Positions 1-6,787 of a stretch of DNA of 64,000 nucleotides are shown one piece after another. Origin of the DNA: Ghiorsea bivora (lineage in GTDB: Bacteria; Pseudomonadota; Zetaproteobacteria; Mariprofundales; Mariprofundaceae); NCBI RefSeq assembly GCF_000744415.1, contig NZ_JQLW01000001.1, positions 20,275-84,274 on the forward strand, in the 5' to 3' direction. A program made the translations under genes and the position numbers. Under the pieces are notes generated by a model that saw only the letters and a program-made list of their open reading frames with translations, was not told where the DNA came from and did no database searches. Within the stretch, counting starts at the first letter, position 1; every line of letters begins with the position of its first letter.

Positions 1-2
1 GG

Positions 3-800
3 CAAACCAAAAATACCAGCTTAACTTTTCAAAGTGACTTTGGGTTATCCAAACTCAATGCCACCATGTTACTGCAACCTGATGCACAGCACATGATGCA
101 GTGGAAAAAGATTCAATTATCCATACAACATGCCAATATGTTTACATTATCACCTTGGTTATCTTTTTCGGGCATGCCTACGCTCAACAAAGGTCAATTC
201 AGCATCCAAATGCAAGCAACTAAAAAAACTAACATTCAAGGGACAGCTAAACTTTTGTTTAGCCATTTACAATTCACCGCATTAAATACACAAGATGACT
301 TCCTACTACAAGCAACGGGGCAAACAGGGCAAAGCATTATTCAACACCTCAGTCGCAATCATCAAATTTCCTACCAACTCAATTTTCAAGGCGAAGCAAC
401 ACAAGATTTAGGGCAGGTCATCGGTCAAGCTCTATTGCAAGCAACCATGAACAAACTTAGTCATACACAAAATCCTAAGCCCCATAACGAACAGAGAAAA
501 GTTTTAGGCAGTATTCGTATCCATCAAAATGACCCCCTATCCCACAATGAACGGACTCGCTTACGCCAAATGATAAAACGAGCCAAAAGACATGGCTGGC
601 ATGTCGAACTGCTACCCGACTTAGGTACATCCGAGCTCACCTCACAACTCAAAATACAATCCTATCAAACACAGGCGCTTATCAAACATTTTATGTCCAA
701 ACGCGGCATAAAACCACAAAACATCTATCTTATTGCCGCCCAGAACAAACACCACAGCACAAGCAGCACGGCTTCCATTCATATTCATTTGGTGAAATAA
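3..800 (+). CDS. C-terminal part of an AsmA/DUF748-like envelope protein (5' truncated by window)
   Basis: The reading frame is open to the left window edge, so the first Met at 66 is probably internal and the real start lies outside. About 265 residues are visible. The first 140 residues are rich in alternating polar/hydrophobic strands, as in AsmA/DUF748 beta-rich envelope proteins. The last 100 residues (GSIRIHQNDPLS, then a helix, then QTQALIKHFMSKRGIKPQNI) follow the layout of the OmpA-like tail that ends many DUF748 proteins: a strand with 'L', paired helices, and a final 'aGV.p.ri' segment. The function is unknown; a role in the periplasm or envelope is inferred. A hairpin follows the stop. 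The family assignment is by pattern only. Confidence 0.5.
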   Translation, partial: QTKNTSLTFQSDFGLSKLNATMLLQPDAQHMMQWKKIQLSIQHANMFTLSPWLSFSGMPTLNKGQFSIQMQATKKTNIQGTAKLLFSHLQFTALNTQDDFLLQATGQTGQSIIQHLSRNHQISYQLNFQGEATQDLGQVIGQALLQATMNKLSHTQNPKPHNEQRKVLGSIRIHQNDPLSHNERTRLRQMIKRAKRHGWHVELLPDLGTSELTSQLKIQSYQTQALIKHFMSKRGIKPQNIYLIAAQNKHHSTSSTASIHIHLVK

Positions 801-871
801 GAGCTCTTAAGAACAAAGTGTAAGGAAAAGCTTGCAACCCAAGCCCAATCACACTAGAAATCGCACCTCTG

Positions 872-904
872 AAAAAAGCAGCTTATTATTTACCTGCTTC
901 TTTT
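872..904 (+). terminator. Terminator-like hairpin after the first gene
   Basis: AAGCAG at 876-881 pairs with CTGCTT at 894-899. The flanking A-run and T-run (TTTT at 901-904) extend the pairing past one mismatch, with a 12-nt loop. It lies between the first gene and tRNA-Phe, so it probably ends the upstream transcript. It is weak compared with the other terminators in this window. Confidence 0.4.
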
Positions 905-908
905 GATT

Positions 909-984
909 GGCTCGATAGCTCAGTCGGTAGAGCAAGGGATTGAAAATCCCTGTGTCCCTGGTTCGATTCCAGGTCGAGCCACCA
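909..984 (+). tRNA. tRNA-Phe (anticodon GAA)
   Basis: A 76-nt cloverleaf with 7-bp acceptor stem GGCTCGA/TCGAGCC, D-arm GCTC..GAGC, anticodon stem AGGGA/TCCCT, T-arm CCTGG-TTCGATT-CCAGG and an encoded 3' CCA. The anticodon GAA is at 942-944, reading Phe codons. A strong terminator follows immediately. Degraded integrase fragments downstream suggest this tRNA 3' end served as an integration site. Confidence 0.97.
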
Positions 985-991
985 TATAAAT

Positions 992-1026
992 AAAGGGATT
1001 ACAGAAATGTAGTCCCTTTTTTATTT
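992..1026 (+). terminator. Rho-independent terminator of tRNA-Phe
   Basis: A 12-bp stem (992-1003 with 1008-1019, one G-U pair) closed by a GAAA tetraloop and followed by a T-rich tail. It lies 8 nt after the tRNA CCA end. Confidence 0.85.
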
Positions 1027-1091
1027 GCTTTTTGGTCAACAAATGGTCAAATGGTGCAATGGCAAGCATATCAAAACAAGGTCCTTATTAG

Positions 1092-1292
1092 TGGCGTGTT
1101 CGGATTACACGTAAAAGTTATCCCCTTTAATCAAAAACATTTGAAACCCATGCCGATGCTCAGGCTTGGGCGCAACTATCGAGTCGGAAATCACCCGGAA
1201 AAAGCGCAGCCCCCAACCCGAACATAGTAGAATTAATAGCATCTCAAAACTTGAAAATTTCTCATATGCACCTAGCAAATATTCCAGGGTAG
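1092..1292 (+). pseudogene. Remnant of a tyrosine-integrase N-terminal region
   Basis: In frame +3 this stretch encodes WRVRITRKSYPL, a TAA stop, then SKTFETHADAQAWAQL and about 35 more residues before TAG at 1290. This is the N-terminal DNA-binding pattern of phage-type integrases (W.v.vrrkGyP.qSktF.tkadAeaWa). The TAA at codon 13 sits where the family has Gln, consistent with a CAA-to-TAA change. An in-frame TAG also lies just upstream. No catalytic domain follows. It is 108 bp downstream of tRNA-Phe, a classic integration target, so it is read as debris of an integrated element. Confidence 0.65.
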
Positions 1293-1375
1293 AACCCCTC
1301 AATTTTTATACGATGTAAAGCACATGGCTTGTAAAAAACAATGTGCTTTATAACTATGACAAACTCTGGTTAGGC

Positions 1376-1498
1376 TTATTTCTTACAGCCCTGTTTATTT
1401 CCGCCATGGTATTTTAAGTACATGTGCCATAAGGCTGCCACAATGAATGGTGTGGACAGGGTTACCATAAATATTTCAAAGCTATTTAGTTTATCCAT
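1376..1498 (-). CDS. Small single-membrane-segment protein, 40 aa
   Basis: An ATG frame of 40 codons with a GAGGGA ribosome-binding site about 7 nt upstream (1503-1510). The product begins MDKLNSFEIF. Residues 9-27 (about IFMVTLSTPFIVAALWHMY) form one hydrophobic segment, followed by a basic, Gly/Lys-rich tail with one Cys (GNKQGCKK). I do not recognise the family. It lies among integrase fragments and could be cargo of a lost element. Good RBS spacing and a clean membrane segment favour a real gene, but the length makes chance possible. Confidence 0.4.
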   Translation of the reverse strand: MDKLNSFEIFMVTLSTPFIVAALWHMYLKYHGGNKQGCKK

Positions 1499-1587
1499 AA
1501 AACATCCCTCACTTTTTTATTTTATATGCCCGATTATGTATTGAGCATAGTGAACACTTATTTTTTCTCAACCTTAGAATATACCTG

Positions 1588-1728
1588 TCAACCAACAAAA
1601 CTATAATCAAAACGCCAATATTTTCCTGATTTTAAAACAAGCAAATACAGCCCTTCTCCATCTGTTAGCTTAATTTGCGACTTACCTTCAGGAAGTTTCA
1701 CTGCACAAATTTTCACATCTGGAAGCAT
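1588..1728 (-). pseudogene. Truncated integrase N-terminus (DUF4102-type arm-binding domain)
   Basis: An ATG preceded by GGGGTGATAAT opens a 46-codon frame. Its product contains QIKLTDGEGLYLLVLKSGKYWRFDYSFVG and then stops at TGA. This is the hallmark start of P4-type tyrosine integrases (lTD..GLyL.V.psGsKyWrf.Yrf.Gk), which insert into tRNA genes. The family normally continues for about 350 more residues with the catalytic R-H-R-Y domain; nothing of that is present. It is of a different family and strand from the fragment at 1092-1292, so at least two integrases have decayed here. Confidence 0.7.
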
Positions 1729-1809
1729 ATTATCACCCCATTTCCTCCCCTGTTTGGGAATATTTTTTAATGATTTTTCATGGACTTACAGATATAAAAA
1801 ACCAAGAAG

Positions 1810-1870
1810 TGACGGTATATTTTCGTGCCATACTGTCCAATATAGATTTATACCGTCAAATATACCGTCA
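1810..1870. repeat. 13-bp perfect inverted repeat plus a direct copy
   Basis: TGACGGTATATTT at 1810-1822 is the exact reverse complement of AAATATACCGTCA at 1858-1870. The core TATACCGTCA also occurs at 1849-1858, giving two direct copies 12 bp apart. The set lies about 80-140 bp upstream of the integrase fragment at 1588-1728 on its own strand. It therefore resembles integrase/excisionase arm sites or an operator of the former element. Confidence 0.6.
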
Positions 1871-1923
1871 TTTTTGTAAGATGTTCACAACCAGCATAAG
1901 ACAACATAGGCTACAAGGTCAAG

Positions 1924-1956
1924 AAAAAAGCCGCTAAACACTAGGCTTAACGGCTT
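1924..1956 (-). terminator. Rho-independent terminator of tRNA-Ala
   Basis: Read on the minus strand: AAGCCGTTAA pairs with TTAGCGGCTT (one G-U), followed by a run of six T (A-run 1924-1929 on plus). It is located about 26 nt downstream of the tRNA. Confidence 0.75.
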
Positions 1957-1982
1957 ATATTGGATGCTGATAGATATTGAAA

Positions 1983-2058
1983 TGGTGGAGCCTAGCGGGA
2001 TCGAACCGCTGACCTCCACACTGCCAGTGTGGCGCTCTCCCAGCTGAGCTAAGGCCCC
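1983..2058 (-). tRNA. tRNA-Ala (anticodon GGC)
   Basis: A 76-nt cloverleaf on the minus strand with acceptor GGGGCCT/AGGCTCC (one wobble), D-arm GCTC..GAGC, anticodon stem-loop centred on GGC at 2025-2023, T-loop TTCGATC and encoded CCA. It reads GCC/GCT codons. It is transcribed away from the trp genes. Confidence 0.96.
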
Positions 2059-2162
2059 ATTTTGCGCAGCGGATGGACTTCACGCCAGCAAAAGTGAGCC
2101 GCATTTAGCCATGTGCTTTGTTTTGTGTCAACATACGCCCATCTTTATTGTCGAGGTTTGTT

Positions 2163-3599
2163 GTGAAACTGTTTCAACGCATATTATCTGCTGATTGTGA
2201 TACACCTGTATCTTTGTTTGCCCGTTTACGCGGCGCACATAACTGCTTTTTATTTGAAAGTGCTGAGGGTGGTGAGCATTGGGGAAGATACAGTATTATC
2301 GGCTTCGATCCAGCACAAATCGCCATTGAAAAAGAAAATGGTTTAATGATTCAACACCGTGATGGTAGCGAGCAATATTTTGCTGCTGGCGATATGCTGA
2401 CTTGGATTCGTAATACGGTGATCAAACAACCCAAAATTGAAGCCCATGACTTGCCTTTTACGGGCGGTGCTGTGGGTTATTTTTCTTATGACATTATTCA
2501 CCGCTTTGAGCCTGGTGTTGAACAACAAAACACCAATGCGCAAGTGGTTGCAGCATATATGTTGGTTGATCGTTTTGTGGTCGTTGATAATCTCAAAGGC
2601 ATTGTACACTTATGCGCACTTGAAAAAGACGCACATCAAGCGCAACAAGTGTTGGATACCATAGAAGCAACCTTAGCAAATCATCCAACACCTGCACCAT
2701 TTCACCCTGCTGCTGTAACCGATGCCAAGCTAAACATTCCGCCATCCAGCGTCAGCCAAACCGAATATGAAACCATGGTAGAAACAGCCAAAGAATATAT
2801 TTTGGCAGGTGATATTTTTCAGGTTGTGGTATCCCAACGTTTTAGCCAGCCCCTCAATGTTGACCCCTTAAACCTTTACCGCGCTATTCGCCACATCAAC
2901 CCTTCACCTTACTTGTTTTATATGCACATCCAAGATGTGACCTTGATTGGTTCATCTCCTGAAATCTTGGTGCGCAAAGAAGGTAATAAAGCTATTGTTC
3001 GACCCATTGCTGGCACACGTCCGCGCGGCAAAACAAGCCAAGAAGATACGATGTTGGAACAAGAACTGTTGGCGGATACCAAAGAAATAGCCGAACATGT
3101 AATGTTGGTCGACTTAGGACGCAATGATTTGGGCAGAGTAAGTCAATTTGGTTCAGTTAAGGTCACCGATTCCATGGCAATTGAGCGCTATTCACATGTG
3201 ATGCATATTGTGTCTCAAGTTGAGGGGGAGTTACGTGATGATGTAGACGCTTTGGACTTACTCGCGGCAACCTTTCCAGCAGGCACACTTTCTGGCGCAC
3301 CGAAAATAAGAGCTATGCAAATCATTGATGAACTTGAAGGGCAACCGAGAGGAGCATACGGTGGCTGCATTGGGCATATCTCTTTTGGTGGTGAAAACAT
3401 GGATACTGCGATTATCATTCGCACCGCAGTGATTGAAGATGATATGTTACATGTGCAAGCAGGTGCTGGTTTGGTGGCTGATTCTGTACCCACCAATGAG
3501 TACCAAGAGTGTGTAAACAAAGCTTCAGCTATGTTTAGGGCCGTCGCCCTAGCATCAGCACAGACTTCCTCTGCACAAAGCAACGGAGAAAAATCATGA
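2163..3599 (+). CDS. trpE: Anthranilate synthase component I
   Basis: Converts chorismate plus glutamine-derived ammonia to anthranilate, the first step of tryptophan synthesis, together with TrpG. The 478-aa product has an N-terminal domain with the fLlES signature ([10 protein letters not shown]) that carries Trp feedback inhibition. It is followed by the chorismate-binding domain with [23 protein letters not shown] and [12 protein letters not shown] motifs. The start is taken as GTG at 2163 because GAGG lies 7 nt upstream. An in-frame TTG at 2118 lacks this and gives an atypical N-terminus. It overlaps trpG by 4 bp (ATGA), indicating coupled translation. No leader peptide or attenuator is obvious in the roughly 100 bp upstream. 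Confidence 0.96.
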   Translation: MKLFQRILSADCDTPVSLFARLRGAHNCFLFESAEGGEHWGRYSIIGFDPAQIAIEKENGLMIQHRDGSEQYFAAGDMLTWIRNTVIKQPKIEAHDLPFTGGAVGYFSYDIIHRFEPGVEQQNTNAQVVAAYMLVDRFVVVDNLKGIVHLCALEKDAHQAQQVLDTIEATLANHPTPAPFHPAAVTDAKLNIPPSSVSQTEYETMVETAKEYILAGDIFQVVVSQRFSQPLNVDPLNLYRAIRHINPSPYLFYMHIQDVTLIGSSPEILVRKEGNKAIVRPIAGTRPRGKTSQEDTMLEQELLADTKEIAEHVMLVDLGRNDLGRVSQFGSVKVTDSMAIERYSHVMHIVSQVEGELRDDVDALDLLAATFPAGTLSGAPKIRAMQIIDELEGQPRGAYGGCIGHISFGGENMDTAIIIRTAVIEDDMLHVQAGAGLVADSVPTNEYQECVNKASAMFRAVALASAQTSSAQSNGEKS

Positions 3600-4165
3600 G
3601 TTCGGCAACATTGGTTATTGATAACTACGATTCTTTCACATTTAATCTGGTGCAATATTTGGGTGAATTGGGCGATACCCCCCATGTGTTCCGCAATGAT
3701 AAAATCAGCATTGCCGAGATTGAAACTTTGAATCCATCGCGCATTCTGATTTCACCAGGGCCTTGTACTCCTGCCGAAGCTGGGATTTCCAAAAGCGTGA
3801 TTGAAACTTTTTCAGGAAAATTACCTATTTTAGGCGTATGTCTTGGGCATCAATCCATTGGCGAAGTCTTTGGTGGCAAAGTGATTCGTGCACCACGTTT
3901 GATGCACGGCAAGGTCAGCCCTATTGAACATGATGAATCGGGTATTTTTAAAGGTTTACCTACCCCATTTACAGCAACACGTTACCATTCCTTGATTGTG
4001 CAAGAACCATTACCTGAAAGTTTAATTCGCACCGCCTGGACAGCAGAAGGAGAACTCATGGGACTGCGGCATAAAGAACACCCCACTTTTGGGCTACAAT
4101 TTCATCCTGAGTCCATACTCACCGAACATGGACACACCATGCTCAAAAACTTTTTGGAGTTATAA
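3596..4165 (+). CDS. trpG: Anthranilate synthase glutamine amidotransferase component
   Basis: A class I glutamine amidotransferase of 189 aa that supplies ammonia to TrpE. It shows the oxyanion segment (ISPGPCTP), the Cys nucleophile in GVCLGHQ and the His-Glu pair in FHPES. The length is normal for TrpG or the bifunctional TrpG/PabA; position in a trp operon favours TrpG. Its start overlaps the trpE stop by 4 bp and trpD begins 2 bp after its stop. Confidence 0.96.
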   Translation: MSSATLVIDNYDSFTFNLVQYLGELGDTPHVFRNDKISIAEIETLNPSRILISPGPCTPAEAGISKSVIETFSGKLPILGVCLGHQSIGEVFGGKVIRAPRLMHGKVSPIEHDESGIFKGLPTPFTATRYHSLIVQEPLPESLIRTAWTAEGELMGLRHKEHPTFGLQFHPESILTEHGHTMLKNFLEL

Positions 4166-4167
4166 TC

Positions 4168-5202
4168 ATGCCTAAAGTGCGCAAACACTACAACATCCAA
4201 CAAGCAATTTCTGACACCCAGAAAGGCATACCTTTAAGTGCAGCACAAGCTGAAACTGTCTTTAATGAAATCATGCAAGGCGAAGCCACCCCCGCCCAAA
4301 TCGGCGCATTGTTAATGGGGTTAAGCATCCGTGGCGAAACCCCTGAATTGGTTGCAGGTGCAGCGCGTGCCATGCGCAGTGCGGCAACTAAAATCAAACC
4401 CAAAGCTACGGGACTATTAGATACTTGTGGTACAGGCGGCGATGGTGCATCAACGTTTAATATCTCCACCACGGTTGCCATTGTCTTGGCGGCATGTGGT
4501 GTACCTGTTGCTAAACATGGTAACCGCGCCATTTCTTCCAAGTCGGGTAGTGCCGATGTGCTGGAAGCTTTGGGTGTAAAATTAGATATTTCACCTGAAC
4601 AGGTGGCAGCATGCGTGGATGAAGTGGGCATTGGTTTCTTGTTTGCACCCCAATGTCACCCTGCCATGAAATATGCAGGCCCTGTTCGCCGAGAAATGGG
4701 GGTACGTTCCGTGTTTAACCTTCTCGGCCCCTTAACCAACCCTGCGGGTGCAGAATATCAAATCTTAGGCGTATTTGGTGAAGAAAAGTTAGACCTTGTG
4801 GCAGGAGCATTATCCCAACTGGGTACCCAACGTGCATTAATTGTGCATGGCAGAGATGGTCTTGATGAAATTACCACCACAACCATCACGGATGCCGTAT
4901 GGGTAGAAAATGGCACAACCCACCGCTTTGAAATTGATCCTGCTGCATTTGGTATGCCTTATGCCACACCCCAAGCTTTAGAAGGTGGTGATGCTTCATT
5001 TAATGCGGAAGTGATTAAACATATCCTTGCAGGTGTACAAGGTGCAGGGCGTGATATTGTACTCTTAAACAGTGCTGCAGCCCTTTGGGTAGCCGGCAAA
5101 GTAGATAGTATTGCCGACGGATTAGGCTTGGCTGCGCAAACGATTGATGATGGCAAAGCCACTGCCACTTTGGATGCGTTAATTGCATTCACCAATAAAT
5201 AA
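4168..5202 (+). CDS. trpD: Anthranilate phosphoribosyltransferase
   Basis: Transfers the phosphoribosyl group of PRPP to anthranilate. The 344-aa protein has the helical N-terminal domain and the GTGGDG PRPP-binding loop (about residue 90). It also carries KHGNRAISSKSGSAD and VFNLLGPLTNPA, all diagnostic of TrpD. It is not fused to TrpG, as it is in enterics. It is third in the operon, and the next gene, trpC, is separated from it by an unusual 136-bp palindromic spacer. Confidence 0.97.
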   Translation: MPKVRKHYNIQQAISDTQKGIPLSAAQAETVFNEIMQGEATPAQIGALLMGLSIRGETPELVAGAARAMRSAATKIKPKATGLLDTCGTGGDGASTFNISTTVAIVLAACGVPVAKHGNRAISSKSGSADVLEALGVKLDISPEQVAACVDEVGIGFLFAPQCHPAMKYAGPVRREMGVRSVFNLLGPLTNPAGAEYQILGVFGEEKLDLVAGALSQLGTQRALIVHGRDGLDEITTTTITDAVWVENGTTHRFEIDPAAFGMPYATPQALEGGDASFNAEVIKHILAGVQGAGRDIVLLNSAAALWVAGKVDSIADGLGLAAQTIDDGKATATLDALIAFTNK

Positions 5203-5206
5203 TAAT

Positions 5207-5323
5207 GAACCGCAGAGGGCGCGAAGGTACGCAGAGTTCTTATAAGAGGGTTACCACAATAACTAACATAGATCTGAATCTACATTTCATTCCCTCTGCG
5301 AAACTCTGCGTCCTCTGTAGTTC
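5207..5323. repeat. Palindromic intergenic repeat (CGCAGAGG-type) between trpD and trpC
   Basis: The 30-nt left arm at 5207-5236 (GAAC..CAGAGG..CGC..CGCAGAG) is an imperfect reverse complement of the 30-nt right arm at 5294-5323. A 57-nt A+T-rich centre separates them. Each arm contains near-repeats of GCAGAG. Repeats built on this ACGCAGAGG unit are, from general knowledge, scattered between genes in many unrelated bacterial genomes. Here it splits the trp operon without a clear T-tail, so read-through to trpC is expected. Confidence 0.7.
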
Positions 5324-5338
5324 AAAAAAGGTTAAAAC

Positions 5339-6139
5339 ATGAGCTCAATATTAAATGAAATCGCAGCCTACAAACGCGAATGGGTGAAAAGCTGTAAAAG
5401 CAAAGTCAGCGAACAGACTTTATTGTCTGAAGCCAAAGCCATTGCACCTTTGGATTATGCAGGTGCCTTGATTAAACGCATTGGCAACAAAGAAAATGCA
5501 GTGATTGCTGAAGTCAAAAAAGCTTCACCATCCAAGGGTATTATCCGTGAAGACTTTAACCCTGTATCCATCGCCAAGGCTTATGAGGCAGGCGGGGCAA
5601 CATGTTTATCTGTGCTTACCGATGTGAAATATTTTCAGGGTGATGACCAATTCGTGTCTGATATTCGTGAAGCCGTAAACATCCCCATTTTACGTAAAGA
5701 TTTTATGTTAGACCCTTATCAAATCATTGAAGCGCGCGCCATGGGTGCAAGTTGTATTCTATTAATTATGGCGATGATTGAAGATAGTTTAGCCCAAGAA
5801 TTATGTGCAACCGCCAAAGAATTAGGCTTATCCGTATTGCCTGAAGTACATGATGCCAAAGAATTGGAACGCGCCATGGATTTAGACACCCCTCTACTTG
5901 GTATCAACAATCGCAATCTGCACACCTTTGATATTAGCTTGCAAACCACACTGGATTTATTGGCTGAAATCCCAAGTGAGCGTACCGTGATTACCGAATC
6001 GGGTATTTTCGCCCACGATGATATTCAAATGATGAATCAGCATGATGTGTATGGTTTTTTAGTCGGGGAATCTTTGATGCGCCAAGATGACCCAGAGCTG
6101 GCTTTAAGAACACTATTGGAAAGGTCTTTAATAAAATAG
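5339..6139 (+). CDS. trpC: Indole-3-glycerol-phosphate synthase
   Basis: Closes the ring of carboxyphenylaminodeoxyribulose phosphate to indole-3-glycerol phosphate. It is a (beta/alpha)8 barrel of 266 aa with AEVKKASPSKG (catalytic Lys), LSVLTDVKYFQG, PILRKDFMLDPYQI, GINNRNLHTF and ITESGI motifs. It is a stand-alone enzyme, not fused to TrpF, and trpF, trpB and trpA are not in this window. It starts 136 bp after trpD behind the palindromic repeat, with AAAAGG as the nearest ribosome-binding sequence. Confidence 0.97.
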   Translation: MSSILNEIAAYKREWVKSCKSKVSEQTLLSEAKAIAPLDYAGALIKRIGNKENAVIAEVKKASPSKGIIREDFNPVSIAKAYEAGGATCLSVLTDVKYFQGDDQFVSDIREAVNIPILRKDFMLDPYQIIEARAMGASCILLIMAMIEDSLAQELCATAKELGLSVLPEVHDAKELERAMDLDTPLLGINNRNLHTFDISLQTTLDLLAEIPSERTVITESGIFAHDDIQMMNQHDVYGFLVGESLMRQDDPELALRTLLERSLIK

Positions 6140-6175
6140 TTGAGAGGGAGACTTGCTCCCCCCCCTCTCAACTAT
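6136..6175. terminator. Convergent terminator-like hairpin after trpC
   Basis: A perfect 13-bp stem joins 6136-6148 (ATAGTTGAGAGGG) to 6163-6175. The trpC stop codon lies inside the left arm. There is no long T-run on plus. On minus the tail is ATTTTATT. It sits between trpC (+) and the small gene at 6184-6318 (-), so it could serve both. Confidence 0.6.
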
Positions 6176-6183
6176 AGTAAAAC

Positions 6184-6318
6184 TTATTTCTTTCCTTTAT
6201 TGTTAGGGTTCATTTGGCTACCCCTGTTACCTTGCGCTTTATCATATGCAGTATTAGTACCTGAAGTTCCTTTATTGCTGTTTTGTTGATTTGCAGAGTT
6301 ATCTGAAGGTTTTGTCAT
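6184..6318 (-). CDS. Small hydrophilic protein, 44 aa, with a Gln-Met-Asn-Pro-Asn-Asn motif
   Basis: An ATG frame with an excellent ribosome-binding site (AGGAG, 6 nt spacing at 6325-6329). The product is highly polar (Asn, Gln, Gly, Lys rich), has no hydrophobic segment, and ends GNRGSQMNPNNKGKK. Short proteins carrying an N-R-x-x-Q-M/L-N-P-N-N motif recur in many bacteria without an assigned function; this looks like a member. It is convergent with trpC and divergent from the XRE regulator. Confidence 0.6.
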   Translation of the reverse strand: MTKPSDNSANQQNSNKGTSGTNTAYDKAQGNRGSQMNPNNKGKK

Positions 6319-6404
6319 AATTGACTCCTGTTATATAATTTATTCCCTACGGAATATTTAATGCAGCAGGGAATATAGGATCCAATGTAGACTTCGGAGT
6401 TACC

Positions 6405-6785
6405 ATGTCAAGAAATTTCAATAACTCAACTGTTACCTTTCGTGCGATGCTTGGAAACTGTTTAAAGAACATACGACAACTAAAGCATATTGAGCAGGCA
6501 TACATCGCTTCCCATGTAGGCATATCTCAATCCACTTGGTCAAAAATTGAACGTGGCGAAAGTTCCATATCAGTTTCCCAACTCGTGCAAGCTGCAAGAT
6601 TATTTAATATTCAACCAAGTGACATTCTCCTAAATGTGGAAACACTCATAAGAGAACTTGAGTCGCAAGGTGTCCATATCGAGTATGAGAAAGTCGTAAA
6701 TTCAAATAGTACTGCAACCTCCTTTGTTGGAGGAGCTGCATTAGGAGCTCTTATTACAGCTGTATTAATGAGTGACAAAAAATAA
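6405..6785 (+). CDS. XRE-family HTH regulator with a C-terminal membrane-like segment
   Basis: A 126-aa protein. Residues 15-75 form an HTH_3/XRE domain ([50 protein letters not shown]). After a short linker, residues 108-122 are a glycine/alanine-rich hydrophobic stretch ([15 protein letters not shown]), which may tether it to the membrane. GGAG lies 5 nt before the ATG. ygiQ begins 2 bp after its stop, so the two are probably co-transcribed. Whether it controls ygiQ, itself or the divergent small gene is unknown. Confidence 0.8.
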   Translation: MSRNFNNSTVTFRAMLGNCLKNIRQLKHIEQAYIASHVGISQSTWSKIERGESSISVSQLVQAARLFNIQPSDILLNVETLIRELESQGVHIEYEKVVNSNSTATSFVGGAALGALITAVLMSDKK

Positions 6786-6787
6786 TT

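Noticed and set aside
1105..1302. 65-codon minus-strand frame near tRNA-Phe
   Set aside because: It lies antisense to the integrase remnant, has no ribosome-binding site, and its product resembles no family; the plus-strand reading is clearly integrase-like.
985..1980. Intact integrated element with att sites
   Set aside because: I found no second copy of the tRNA-Phe 3' end in the window and no complete integrase; only remnants remain.
3215..3685. 156-codon minus-strand frame over the trpE/trpG junction
   Set aside because: Shadow of two well-supported genes on the opposite strand.
5203..5338. CRISPR-like or attenuator reading of the GCAGAGG repeats
   Set aside because: Only two palindromic arms and no regular spacers; no T-run for a terminator. 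Better explained as a dispersed intergenic repeat.
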